From Diplonema papillatum (Eukaryota > Euglenozoa > Diplonemea > Diplonemida > Diplonemidae): DNA of 64,000 bases. Where the stretch lies: the NCBI GenBank assembly GCA_030068145.1, contig JAPJBO010000144.1, forward strand, positions 186,001 to 250,000. The letters run 5' to 3'. Below, in pieces: positions 53,205 through 64,000 of this stretch. A model generated the notes under the pieces. It saw only the letters and a program-made list of their open reading frames with translations. It made no database searches and was not told the DNA's origin. Numbering within the stretch: the first letter of the stretch is position 1; the number at the start of each line of letters is the position of its first letter. A program made the position numbers and the translations under genes.

Positions 53205-54437
53205 ATGTGGGCCACCAACGCTGACTCGACCGCCGCCGCCTTCAGATTCGAGACGCCGCTGAAGAAGTCGTCGACGCTTTCGTCGGCCAGCAGCGCCGCT
53301 TCGACGGCGTCGTTCGGGTCCTCCTCGCCGATGTCGTCTGCTCGGCACGCGGACACCTCCCTGTCTTCGTCGATGAGCTCGTCGCCGGCGAGGACGGGGC
53401 GCGACGAGCCCCTGCTGAACAGCAAGAGCAACGTGTACGCAACGCACACCGCGACGCCGACGAAAGGCAGCGCCTCGCGGGCAAAGCACGGCCAAGCGAA
53501 GCCCAGCGGGGGGAAAGCGACGCCCATCATCCTCCCGGCGCCGCAGGCGCAGGCCGGCCGTTTGAACGCGCCGCAGAACGCCGCGAGCGCCGGGTTCGGC
53601 GCGAACAGGACGATGACGAGCGTCGTTCCGAACGTGAACAGCAACCTGAAGTTCCCCGGGCACGCGCCGGCCGTGCAGCTGCCGCTGATGGCCATGCTGC
53701 CGCAGATGCCGCAAGTCGGGCTGAACGGCTTTGCCGGCGTCAACATGAACATGAACATGAACATGAACATGAACCTGATGAACATGAACGCGAACATGGC
53801 CATGAACCAGCCAGCGCTCGGGTTCAATGCCGCCGCGGGCATGATGATGTTCCCTCAAATGAACCAGTCCTTGGCTCAGTACTGGCAGTACCAGCTCGCC
53901 GCCCAGACGCAAGCGGCGCAGATGAACCAACAGCAGAGTCCGCAAGAGGAGTCAGACAGCGACGACGACTCGGAGGAAGACATTCAGAACCTGGTCGAAG
54001 AAGCCCGGAAGGAATACCGCCAGGCGCACGAGCCGGCGGCTGGTGTGGAGCTGGCGTCGCCAGACTGCGCTTCCTCGCCGAAAACACTTACCCTGGCCGA
54101 AGGACCGAGCGGCGGAGATTCCGCAATGGCCTACTACCAGAAGGTGATGCTCGACGAATCTGACTCCGAGTCTGACGCTGAGTCTGAAACCGACTCTGAC
54201 ACTGACGACGAACGGATGCTGGTGACGACCCTGACAGGGCTCACGGGTTACACCGACCCGCAGCCGCAGACGCAGCACGTGACCTTTGCAACACCGGGGC
54301 CCGCCTCGCATGATTCCGACGATGACTTGACGAGCCCCGCGGAATACTCACTGAACCACCTTCTCAACTCGCTGACCGAGTTCTCGACCGAAGACGAGGC
54401 CCCGCTGCTGACAGACAGCTTCGCCTTCAGGTTCTAA
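53205..54437 (+). CDS. Low-complexity Met/Asn-rich and acidic protein
   Basis: 410 residues from the first ATG (MWATNADSTA). Residues 22-65 are Ser-rich. Residues 179-201 are an Asn-Met alternating stretch, and 200-245 is Gln/Met/Ala-rich, together prion-like in composition. Residues 247-262 are acidic (EESDSDDDSEED), followed by a helix NLVEEARKEYRQ. Another acidic block lies at about 316-336, and the C-terminus (LLTDSFAFRF) is hydrophobic. Such arrangements occur in RNA-granule and transcription-associated proteins, but no RNA-binding domain is visible. The extension upstream lacks ATG and is taken as untranslated. No homologue recognised. Confidence 0.65.
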   Translation: MWATNADSTAAAFRFETPLKKSSTLSSASSAASTASFGSSSPMSSARHADTSLSSSMSSSPARTGRDEPLLNSKSNVYATHTATPTKGSASRAKHGQAKPSGGKATPIILPAPQAQAGRLNAPQNAASAGFGANRTMTSVVPNVNSNLKFPGHAPAVQLPLMAMLPQMPQVGLNGFAGVNMNMNMNMNMNLMNMNANMAMNQPALGFNAAAGMMMFPQMNQSLAQYWQYQLAAQTQAAQMNQQQSPQEESDSDDDSEEDIQNLVEEARKEYRQAHEPAAGVELASPDCASSPKTLTLAEGPSGGDSAMAYYQKVMLDESDSESDAESETDSDTDDERMLVTTLTGLTGYTDPQPQTQHVTFATPGPASHDSDDDLTSPAEYSLNHLLNSLTEFSTEDEAPLLTDSFAFRF

Positions 54438-55076
54438 GCGCCGTCACTCCACTCCAAGACTGCTCCAACTGTTGGAAACATAAGCCCTCATTCACCGGGA
54501 CTCGTCGGGGCTCGCCACTACACACTGTCACAACGCTATTAGGCACAGAACTCCGACAGCAAAGTGACCATTCCAACTACCAGATTCTCACTGGGAACGC
54601 TTCCCCGTATCCATCCATGGCCAACAATGGTGCTTGACGACACTCGTTTGGCTGTCAGCGAATGGGGTTCGGCGACCGAAAATGATGCTTGCCGAAGCGG
54701 GTCCCATTCCACCTCCCGCCACCATCCCAATGGAACACTAATTCCAAGGCTCTTCTAGCATCCAGGTGGTCAAGATTCCGGCTGTCTCGAGCAACGAACA
54801 GCCACAGGCTACTGCAAACCAGACACATCGGCGACGTCGATAAGAAAATCATCAGGTCCGAAACATGGAACGGATGCACACAGTGTGACCAAGCATAGGA
54901 TTGCTACAATCCTACCCCTCCTCCCCTTTCTGCACTGCGAAAGAAACGGACCACAGAGAAGTGAAAAAAAAAAAGAGAAGAAAAATGCAGCCTGCACCCT
55001 CGTTTTCCTGTCCTCGACGAGATGGATAGCTTTCATCCATCTTTTTTTTTTTTGTTTTTTTTTTGTTTCGTTTTTG
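54438..55076. other. Intergenic, no gene seen
   Basis: T-rich tract at 55042-55075. No supported feature otherwise. Confidence 0.3.
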
Positions 55077-55297
55077 AATACCTGCTTTGTGGGAAATACT
55101 CGAGGAGACCGCCAGTTGCAAAACCACAAAGGAGGAAATACGCTGTTGCCTGAACCCAGATACATCTGGGTTTAGTGCCGGGCTGGGTGTTGGCGTTCGA
55201 CAAACAGAGCAACCCGCTTGTACTTGTACTGTTCCTCCTTCCTTATTATTAGTAATTCCTCCGCCTTAAGCAGCGGACAACTCCTCCCGAGTATTTT
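55077..55297 (-). mobile_element. R1 copy, diverged, minus orientation
   Basis: CCTGCTTTGTGGGAAATACT at one end and CCTCCCGAGTATTTTTGAA at the other; interior CAAAGGAGGAAATACGCTG and TCTGGGTTTAGTGCCGGGC match R1 with substitutions. Confidence 0.65.
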
Positions 55298-55599
55298 TGA
55301 AGGGTGAAAGCATAGGAAGTACCGTACTCTTCTTTCTTGAAAAGGAATGGAACTGACGCCGAAATAGAACAGGGGGTGGGGTGAGCGCTATGCAACCAAG
55401 TCAAGATTCGGTGCTTCAAGGACCGAAAGCCACATGAGCTTTGTCGACTTGAACAGGCACCCGCAGAACCTGTCGGACCGCGACAACACACAAAAAGGGG
55501 GGATGGGACACCGCATAAACCAAAGAAAAAACGGCGAGCCACACCTATTACTCAAGAAAAGCTTGAGGCAATCAAAACGACACCGTGGTCGCCAATCAG

Positions 55600-55601
<2 letters not shown>

Positions 55602-55636
<35 letters not shown>
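55602..55636 (+). repeat. 35-A homopolymer
   Basis: Uninterrupted A run, possibly the tail of a retroposed sequence; no source could be identified to its left. Confidence 0.8.
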
Positions 55637-55638
<2 letters not shown>

Positions 55639-55751
55639 AAGCAAAAATACTTTAAAAAAGAAAAGAATCACTCAAAAATGGAATAAAAAAAATACAACGA
55701 CTTGCAACAGCAGCGAGGTAATCGAAAGAAGACATAACAAATCGAACACAG

Positions 55752-55837
55752 ACCAAGCACCTTCCGGAACGGTGCAGCACTGCCAAGAAGGCGCAAACCG
55801 CCCCTGGGTGGACTAGTCTGACACAAGCTGTCGTCGC
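55752..55837 (+). repeat. SINE-like structured repeat (copy 4)
   Basis: CAAGCACCTTCCGGAACGG...CCCTGGGTGGACTAGTC and GACA-CAAGC-TGTC followed by GTCG. Confidence 0.65.
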
Positions 55838-58634
55838 AGAATGAGAAGAAATCAGTCAGACAGGCAACCGACTGATCGCATATCGCCGGAAACACAAAAA
55901 GAAGACGGCAAAAGAGTGCATGCACTCCGAGTGCGGAACACAGCAATTGCCTTGCCAGCGCTGCCAACCGCCAATCGATATCCCCGGTACCTCAAAGGCT
56001 AAGCTCATGGAACCCCCGAGGCGACCCATGGGGTGCTTAGGGTGAGCCTGTGAAAAGAAAGTTGCGACGAATACCCCGACGCTCAGGCAACAATGACTAT
56101 CGACAGTCGCGTTCCGCACTCCCGCTTCCAGTAGTACATTAGGCCGCAATCACAAAGAAGAAGGAGGCTGGACACCCGGGTTCAAACAGATAGAGCGCAC
56201 AGCCGTGAAAAACGTTGCAGTTCCTAAACAACGCCCCCGTTTTATTGCCAACGAACTGTCCCTTCTCTCTGCGCAAGCCCGGTCGACAGCTTCTCGGTCT
56301 TTCTTCAAAATACTCGAAACAGTCTAAAGTCTAAACTGTAGTTTCCTCGGGGGGTATCGCGAAATTTTCACCGCTTTTGCAACACCTCACCCACACCTGT
56401 TTTGAATCAATCTCTTCCCTTGCCCCCAGCATATCTCCCAGCGGTTGTTCAAACAGCATGCAATGCTACAGGGAGGTTGACCGGACCTCTTTCTGTGCTG
56501 CTCACGATTACGTGAGGCGTAAAAGCTAACGTGCCCTACAGCAGCACCGCTTCCTGTTTTTGCACTACCTGTTTTTTCACTGCACGAGCACGCTCTGCGC
56601 TCAACTGTGCTCAGCAGCCACTATCTCGCGGATTGTCCTCCACTGTATTGCGAGACCTTCACGCGAACAGCCTGCTGAAGACAACGTGAAACAGTGCATT
56701 CACCGTGGTACCGAGAGCTACAAACCCGGAGACTTTAACACCCCGGATCTCTAAGGGAACTCACACTCTAAAAAGGACCGCTTGTGGTGTCCGCCCTGGT
56801 TGTGGCCAACGTCGCATCCTGTGGTACCGATCTACTAGGTGAACGCTCTCCTGAATTCCAAGCCTTTTTTGGCACGTCTAGACAAAGCGCGCCTTTACCG
56901 TAGTGCCGAGCTACGAAGGACTGCCTGCGACGCCAGTCTGGTATGGCCCCCAAGAACGCCTGTGGCTCGTACCCTGCCCCTGCAGTAGACTACAAGCCAC
57001 TTCTCGGGCCTTCGATCCCAGGCTGTTCGGAGCACTCTGGCCTATCAGTTGACACTGGCACGCCACCCTCCAAAACCATGCTCAACTATTGATTGGCGAA
57101 GAAAGAAGCAGAAGACGCAAAAATCGAAAACAAAGAAGAATCAAAATAGGAAAAAGCGTGTGCTTGTCCGTACGTGCCAGACCCCCCCAGTTGCAGATAT
57201 TCGTTCATCTCGCATCGCCAACGTATACATACGTATGTATACGTTAGCGTATCATACGTATCTCGCATCACTGGGCCCCTCCCCCCCTCTCGTCACAAGC
57301 TTTTCCTTCTTGAAGTCCTGCAAAAAAAGATAACGCCGCTTATCCTGACCAAAACCCCCCAACACCAACCCCCTCGCATCGTGCTGGAGCACGCTTTGTT
57401 GCTAATGCCCAGAACAAATGTACACCACTCACCCCCCGCTGGCGCGCCTTTCCACTGGCTCTTCTTTCGATACTCATCGGAGCCCACTCTGGGGAATAGG
57501 CTCCAATGCTGTGGGAGGGAGAATGCTCTTTGTTTGGGCTGCTCAAGAAAGGCGGCAGTAGAAGAAGGAACGAATCAGGACCGAGAAATCCTCCTCTTTT
57601 GTGGAGAAGTGAGCGAAGCATATTCTGTTGTTTTCTAGTTGCACAACATTCTGCATGGAAAATTGATTGCAATACGAAAACGTGCAAGAAAGGTCAACCT
57701 CCTTATGAACCCTTGTGGCCCTTAGGCCGGAGGGACATAAGTTTCTGTATCAGGAAGACTTGTAGTCTGAGGACGGGGTGTGGTCATGACCAGCAGAGTC
57801 TAGTTTAGTTCCCCATGCTTGAACCTTACCGGTATGGCTCAACGCAGTCTAGCACATTTAGGCAGAGAAACGTCAAGAGACAGAGAAACTCAGCCTGCTA
57901 ATGCTGACAGCAGCGAGCACCTGTCCAAGTTTCCCACACCCCCCAAACGCCTCTCTCCGACAAAAGGAAAAACAACGCTAAAAAGTTCAAGCGAACTTTC
58001 ACACTAAAAAAAGCTGTCTGGGCTCTAGCAGATGTAACCGCAGTGCTCCCGCTAACGAAAAAGTGCGAGGAATTCCTCAAAAAAAAAAAAGAGGCTGGAA
58101 AAAAGAGGGTGAGGAATTCCTCACCCTTTTTCCGTTGATACCGTTGGCCGGGGGGGGGGCGGAGCCCCCGGACCCCCCCTCGGGTGCCCCCCTGCAACAG
58201 AAGCTAATAGCCTGCACCAAACGCGAGACTAGCGCCTAGTAGCGGGGGAGAAAAAAACGCTTACCCAGGATTTTGGGTTTCCTCACTAAAAGTGAGGTTA
58301 GCGGGAGCACTGAGTAACCGTAACAAAAAAAAAAAAAAAGAGGACAGGTCTCTGGACAAACTTCTGAAAAAAGAGAAAGATGCACAAATACAAAAATGAA
58401 GTCGATTCTTCGTTGCCCTGCAAGCTGCGGTTTCTCGAGGAAGAGGAAGAGGAAGTTGCGGAAAGCAGAGAAGAAATAACGCTTGAAGCCAGAACAAACC
58501 AACGAACCAGTCGAGAAAGTCCCACGAATCCCACGTTCTTTTTTTTTGTTCCTGCTTTTGTAACTACGCAAGCAAGGCAAACTTTCCGCGCAGAAGCAGA
58601 AGCAGAAGGATTCCTTTTTTTTTCTTCCTTTAAC
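55838..58634. other. Gene-poor interval with palindromes
   Basis: Apart from the 26-bp palindrome at 57220, GAGGAATTCCTC occurs twice (58067 and 58114) 47 bp apart in A-rich sequence. A GC-rich foldback (GGGGGGGGGCGGAGCCCCC) lies at 58151-58170. No gene is supported. Confidence 0.4.
57220..57245. repeat. 26-bp perfect palindrome
   Basis: Each half is AACGTATACATAC and its complement GTATGTATACGTT. CTCGCATC occurs on both sides (57209 and 57262), framing the palindrome. Confidence 0.85.
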
Positions 58635-58754
58635 ATGAGCACCCGGCGCCGCGGTGTGATGTCAAAGCCTGCGCAGAACACTGCGAATCATCATTTCTCG
58701 CTGACGACCCACAACCCGCTGTACCCCACACTTGAGATGCCGCCTTTGCGAAAG
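58635..58754 (+). CDS. Possible first exon of a small multi-exon gene
   Basis: Forty codons from ATG (MSTRRRGVMSKPAQNTANHH, then FSLTTHNPLYPTLEMPPLRK) ending before a donor-like AAAG, GTATAC in phase 0. The following codons reach a stop quickly. Short proteins with Pro/Tyr/Asn motifs such as HNPLYPT are found among axonemal components, but nothing specific is recognised. Phase does not match the next candidate exon (59081), so an exon may be missing between them. Confidence 0.4.
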
Positions 58755-59080
58755 GTATACCTCGATGCTGTCACGGCTTGACAATTTCGGCTGCCACCGC
58801 ACTCGAATCATTTGAATGCAAACACTGCTCCGTTTTACTCCCGTATCTGTGGGGATAGAATGCAAGCAAAGCAGAAAATCGCAGAAGTCTACCCTACAAT
58901 CAGAATCGGTTGGCGCTCAATTACCTTGCGCACTCAATTGCCTTCATTCGCTTTGCAAAAAGGCGAATGCCAGGCATCTTGCTAAGCGAAGAAAGTAAAT
59001 GGCTCCCTCTACAGTCAACCGAAAGATACTTGTATAAAAGTGGGTTGCTTGCATTCCAGTATTCTTATCATGTTTCGCAG

Positions 59081-59250
59081 AGCGGACACGAAACAAAATG
59101 AACGAGAGCTGCAGAAAGCCCAGGAGGACGCAACCACCGTGTCATCCCGTCCTCTGGCGGCAACCACGCCCGCCCTTGAACGCGGGGCTCCGCCAGTAGT
59201 GGTGGGCACACCTGCCGCTACCGCATGCATTGCAAATGTGGTTGTGTCGC
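59081..59250 (+). CDS. Possible internal exon of the 58.6-61.4 kb gene
   Basis: Between an acceptor TTTCGCAG and a strong donor GTGAGT (59251). It reads ADTKQNERELQKAQEDATTV (likely helical), then SSRPLAATTPALERGAPP, and ends in phase 1. That phase fits an acceptor at 61203 exactly. Confidence 0.4.
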
Positions 59251-60562
59251 GTGAGTTTCTTTTTTTGCTGATTGGAGGATTGTGAACAAGTTTGCCGCGG
59301 TGGCTGAAGTGCCAGAAGGCAGATATTTAGATTTGCGTGAGCTGTCGCACCGACTGACGCCGGCACCCGAATACCGACACTGCTACTTGAGCGGTTCTGA
59401 AGTTCGCGTCCTCGCTCAGCTTTATCCGGTGTCTTATTGATGCGTGGCTTTATGCAAGACAAAAGCAAAGCAACCCACACGGCACCCTCAGCCTTGCTTT
59501 CAGTGCTCTCTCTCTTTCGCTGCACTTCGGCTCCAAGACCTGTTGGGAAGGCGTGCCTTTTTGTTGCCAATCGCTGTCACAGGGGAGCAAAGGAGGAGTG
59601 ACCCATGATCATACATCTGTCTAAGCCTCACCACTTCGCGAATATGGCGCCTTTTATCTAGATTGCTTTTGGTGCACATGGTGGTGTACCAGTAGCGAGT
59701 AATGCAGTAACTGGTCAAGCGGTGCCGTTACTCGCGACTTCACCACTGCATGCGTCACCGTTTCTCTGTACCAGCATCATGCCGGAGAAGAATCGTAAAC
59801 TACCTCGGTTGGCCTTTTTAGAGTGAAAGCAGTTTTAGCAAAAAGTGAAATACCGGGTATTTCTTTCTCACCGCTTTATTGGTCGTTGAGCGGGTCAGAG
59901 ACGCCGCAAATTAGGCAGATGTATGGACCCATGACACTAGCGGTAAAAAAAAGAAAAACAAATACGGCGGTAAAGGAATGGAAAATAACGTACAGTTGAA
60001 AAGAAAAAGGAAAATCAACTTCCAGAACGGCAGAGATTCTGCCCCAAGTAGGAGCAAACCACCCCTTGGTTGGTGGGCATACAAGTACGGGGACCTGACC
60101 AAAAGGTACCGTCGACAGATGAAAAAAAAAAAAAAAAAGGAAAAATGACTAATATTAAAGTGACAAAAGAAAGCCACCGCAAAACGTGGCGCTGTTGAAA
60201 CACGTTCAACCCATGGCGGGGAAAAAAAAGAAACCAACAGCAACCAACAAGCCAACACCAACACAAAGAACTTTCACTCTTAAGGAAAAAGAGGACACCA
60301 ATCTGAACGCCCGCACAGGATCGTCGGAAACACAAATATACCAAAAGGAAATTGTAGCTCAAACCTCCCCATTGGAGGACCGGTCAGGAAGGAATCGACC
60401 ACCCCCGGGTGGGCTAGTCGGACCCTTCCTGTCGTTGATGGGGAAGCGGGAGGTGGGGAGGGGACAGCTCGCACAACACAATGCAGAAAAAACGTGCCTC
60501 GCTTTCACCAACAAATCTACGCATTTCATTTCTTCTTCTTAAGAGTACATTTGTACTGACGG
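59251..60562. other. Probable intron holding two SINE-like repeats
   Basis: SINE-like copies 5 (60014-60139, with a following 18-A tail) and 6 (60361-60440, GGGTGGGCTAGTC then a weaker second hairpin) lie here. The 3.67-kb dispersed motif recurs at 60295-60345 (GACACCAATCTGAACGCCCG...GGATCGTCGGAAACACAAA). Confidence 0.45.
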
Positions 60563-60761
60563 GAACATTTCCGGACCAACGGTTGCGCACGAATGAGAAA
60601 TCGAGGCCAACGAAAACGTGCCAATACACAGGAAACCCCCCCAAACAGGTTCATGCACTGTACACGCGAAGAACAAGACTTTTACCTCATCAATTTCATC
60701 AGTTGACGCTAATCGTCCGTTACTCCGTTTATCAGTGCAAGCCCCAACTCCGGAAATGTTC
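60563..60761. mobile_element. R4 inverted-repeat element (copy 2)
   Basis: Same 13-bp ends as 8850-9061 and clear similarity throughout, about 13 bp shorter. Confidence 0.65.
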
Positions 60762-61203
60762 TCGCTCGATACCTTGACTAGGGGCGCACGATTTGCTCGG
60801 AAGAAGCAATCAGTCCCTCCAGAAAGTCACGAGCCAGGCGTGGATAAACGGGGCTAATAGTTGCACGCAATCGCTCAATCAGTCAAAGAAGAAGGGTGTA
60901 CCGGAGAGGGGGGGCGGAACAGAATGAGCAGCAAGTACAAGAAAACCAACAGAAAAAAAAAAAGAAAGCATGCAAGCAAAAAGACGCACTCAAACTGAGA
61001 GGAGGGGCGGTGGGGAGGGGAGGGGGGGAAGGAGATACGGGCCCGACGCACCCTCCTGAAAATATAGCAACCACGTCCTCTTGCTTCGGCTACTGCAAAT
61101 AAGAGACTACTATCCATTTTTTCGTCTTCTTTCTCACCGTTTCAATTTTATCTTCGCGCCTAACAGCTTCACTTGCCTTCGCACCGCCGCGGCTGCACCC
61201 CAG

Positions 61204-61394
61204 TGTCGGGAAACGGTGCTTGTGGTATAAGCTTTTTCTGTGGTGATGATATGCCGGCTTCTGCGTTGCCGTCCTTTATGGATTCCTTTACCCAAGCTGC
61301 AGAGGAGGAGTACAGGATGCAGAGCCCATCGAACCCACAAAGATTCATGGGAGCGCGTTTGGAACACCTTAAGCCCCCCTACGACTTTGGCTGA
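61204..61394 (+). CDS. Possible terminal exon of the 58.6-61.4 kb gene
   Basis: Follows the acceptor CACCCCAG and, joined to the phase-1 end at 59250, reads LSGNGACGISFFCGDDMPAS, ALPSFMDSFTQAAEEEYRMQ, SPSNPQRFMGARLEHLKPPY and DFG before the stop. The C-terminal RLEHLKPPYDFG looks like a short conserved motif rather than random translation. No domain recognised. Confidence 0.4.
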
Positions 61395-62404
61395 ACGAAT
61401 TAAGCCAAACTATACGAAATAAGTCGGGTCTTGATCCTGCTGAAGTCAAAACTAGAAAGACATGGGGTTTCCAAGGATACCGAGTACGGAGGCTAGGAAG
61501 CTGGCCTGCCAACACGCCACGCTGTCGACGCACTATGGGCGAATTGTCATCGTTTCCTTCCGTACAACATTTACTCAGAACCTTATACATACGGGCGAAC
61601 GGGGGCTAGCAAGACCGTCGCCCGAGTCTACAAAAGAAAGCCACCCAGGCCGGCCAGCCTCGCAAATACTCATGCCTCCCTGGAAACCCTGCGAACACTA
61701 TCAGAGCGAAGCTTTCAACGTGAAATGCCACCAGGATACAATTAGGACCGGTCTCCCGGTTTCCCGGTTTCCTGGCTTCCCGGTTTCGGCACAAAAAGGA
61801 AGAAGATAAGGAAGATATGGGACTCACCCCACTGCACTGCTGTGGCACTTCTACTCTGCAACACCCGCATTAAAAAGAGTTGGTGGATCTATCGGGAGGA
61901 ACTTGGAAACCCGGGAAAGCTAGAAAGAATCCTAACTTACCCCTCTGCTACGTGTGCTGTGTTCATTGTTGTGAAAAAGCGTACCTTTTTCTCTAAAAAA
62001 AAAGGATGCTACGTGTGCTGTGTTCATTGTTGTTGTCATCGGTTTCCTTGCAAAAGGGGGACCACAAAACGTTCGTTTTTTTTTTTCTCTCTTCTTCGAA
62101 CATCAGTGCAAGAAGTATTTCGAAGCCAGGCTCGAGCTGGGTGGAAAGACTTTTCGCGACCCGTGAGCGCTCAAGGAGACGCCCACCCTAGAACAGGCAT
62201 GCTCCCGCAGAAAACACAGCGAAAACCGCACCGAAGCTCAGTCTTAACCGCCGAAACTCGCTGGTTGTCTTCGCCGAGGCGCAAGGAGCGCGGCCATCTC
62301 CACTGGAACATCCGGGGGGAAGCCTCATACCACATAATAGAGAAAATAGCAGGGGACTTTAGCAACCCGGTTTCCCGGTTTCAGAAACCGGGGTTTTCCG
62401 GTTT
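61395..62404. other. Intergenic, no gene seen
   Basis: Patches of CCGGTTTCCCGGTTTC near 61755 and 62370 belong to R5-type sequence. A duplicated GCTACGTGTGCTGTGTTCAT lies at 61948 and 62008. Confidence 0.4.
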
Positions 62405-62690
62405 CGGTTTTCATAACAATAAAAATATTTTATAAAACTCGATTTCAAGTGGGCCCCCTCTACCTGTACTGTACAGTACTGCATATTCGAAGCTTGTCAC
62501 CCACCATCTCCGTAGTTTGATAGACGTGCACACCGCCACGACAAGCCTATATCTCACCACCCCCTCCGTTCCTTAGTTTGCGTGCGCGGGGCGACGGTTC
62601 CAGGCACTCAGACACTCACAGGCCCAAAACCGGGGTTTTGGCTGAAACCGGCTCTTTTGCTCGGTCAGACAAAGTGCTAAAGTCTCCTGG
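62405..62690. repeat. R5 dispersed repeat (copy 2)
   Basis: Long match to 33590-33870, with small indels; both contain CTGTACTGTACAGTACTGCA and end near CTAAAGTC(C/T)CCTGAG/CTGG. Confidence 0.75.
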
Positions 62691-64000
62691 AAAATAGAGA
62701 GGGTAAAAGAAATAAATCACGTGTGTGTTGTGTGGATCCGTCAGGTGATTCACCGTATGTTTCCCCGACGGGAAGGGGCACCAGGTACACTGTAGAAGTT
62801 TTTGCATACGCTGCTCGGACCGGCGGGCAACACCTTCGGGGTTTTGACCGGTGGAGGTGTGTGTTGACCAGGCTTGCAGGAGACACTCGAAACCTGCCCC
62901 CGGAGGAAAACGTGACTATTCAAGTCGCAACCATACGTTTCGTCCTTATTGGCACCAAATGGCTCCACCCAAGGCGGCATTCAGTCCAAAGTTCAAACCC
63001 TGCGTTTTTTGTTGCCGGATGCAAGCGTTCAACAGCCTCGTATCGGAACTCTGTACGTTCGAACAATCGTGAGATAAACTTCTCGCGATCACCAATCGAC
63101 GAGACGCTGCAGCCGGTCTTTTTCCTTTTTCTTTTCCCGAAGACAAAATCCTGGGTAGATCCTGGCTCGAAACAAGGTTTTGTACACATTTTGCGATCTA
63201 CACCTTCGTGCGTGTTATAGTCATGCGGCATCACCCCCGCTAGTACAAACTGCGGAAAAACGGATGAAAAGAAAGAGGATTGGCGAGAAACTCTGGAAAC
63301 TGGTTGCATTGTCGTGCGTGGTGTTGCTTTGTGTAGCACCGCTTGTTCCAGAGAGAACAACACTTCTCCAGAAAACACAAATAATCGGAAAGGAAAATAG
63401 TTTGAGAAGTCCTACAGGGGGGACGAGGACAATTGAGCACAAAGACGAGCGGCGTATAAAGAAAGTATCCTCCAAAGTTGCAAGTGAAGCTGAACTTCCA
63501 GCTGCCTATTGTGCAGAAAGCATTATATACAACAGTGATATTGTAGTTGACGCCTGTAGGACTGTATCTTCACCCCCCTACCCCCCACCTGCTGATCCCG
63601 CAGGCGTCACTTTCTTCTTCTCCCTTTTGAGAGAACCGCGACAGAGATATGATGAGTTTCCTTTTAGTCTCCTGCTTGTCTTCCCCAAGCAACTTGCTCG
63701 CAAGCAACGTTCGACCCCCAAAACAGTAAATTCCCCCACCCATCCACCCACCTACACATCACATTGAAGAAGGAGCCGCAGCTGTATCCAAATAGGGTCA
63801 GCGTCTGTGGTTTCCGCGCCATACGAGCAAAGCAGCACTTCGGGTCGCTTTGCCTGCACACTGGCTCTGGGTGCACTTGCCCGGTGGCGGGGGCGGGGGG
63901 GGGGTGCGCAGGGATTTTCCAAGTCGTTTTTTCCCTGTGGGTTGGCTAGTCCACTGCACGAACGACACAGGGACAAACGGCCGGGGAAGGGTGGTCGGCT
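62691..64000. other. Right edge, no gene recognised
   Basis: Open frames of 150-195 codons at 62723 and 63180 show no coding-like composition, domain or start context. Nothing else is supported. Confidence 0.3.

Overview
The window looks like nuclear DNA of a unicellular eukaryote with mitochondria. Exons are GC-rich with GC-biased third positions and are interrupted by GT-AG introns. They sit as islands in AT-richer sequence packed with short inverted-repeat elements, minisatellites and homopolymer runs. A short DOT1-type methyltransferase, a PH-like protein of a style I associate with kinetoplastid relatives, and a LINE RNase H open reading frame make an euglenozoan (for example a diplonemid) a reasonable guess. 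This is inference only; no rRNA or standard marker gene is present.

Layout. 0.5-3.2 kb: a tandem-repeat block abutting a GC-rich terminal exon, followed by two or three decaying copies of that exon. 5.7-7.4 kb: the 3' part of a non-LTR retrotransposon encoding RNase H, its poly(A) tail, and a short structured repeat. 7.6-8.4 kb: an intact DOT1-like gene. 13.1-14.6 kb: a Helitron fragment, then a small gene with an N-myristoylation-like start and decaying copies of its 3' end. 15.9-24.5 kb: a T7-phage-type mitochondrial RNA polymerase gene. Its fingers/palm exon and its C-terminal exon are separated by about 4.8 kb that holds a 3.65-kb DNA transposon with about 0.85-kb terminal inverted repeats and an intact 625-residue transposase-like gene, plus two minisatellites. 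24.5-25.4 kb: decaying copies of the polymerase gene tail. 25-38 kb: gene-poor, with nested MITEs and GT repeats. 38.6-44.2 kb: an IQ-motif protein gene and a 274-residue protein gene, each with broken partial copies. 46.7-48.7 kb: a two-exon PH-like protein gene. 51.4-52.6 kb: a small two-exon gene with repeats in its intron. 53.2-54.4 kb: a low-complexity acidic protein gene. 58.6-61.4 kb: exons of a probable small multi-exon gene.

The genes do not form an operon; they are independent eukaryotic loci. What ties the window together is its repeat ecology. At least eight small repeat families recur. Several genes (last exon at 1.4 kb, 13.8 kb, polymerase, 38.7 kb, 42.7 kb, perhaps 51.4 kb) are followed by progressively eroded tandem copies of their own 3' ends. 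That recurring pattern, and the transposon-laden polymerase gene, are the two observations I would follow up first. Coordinates of repeats and weakly supported exons are read by eye and may be off by several bases.
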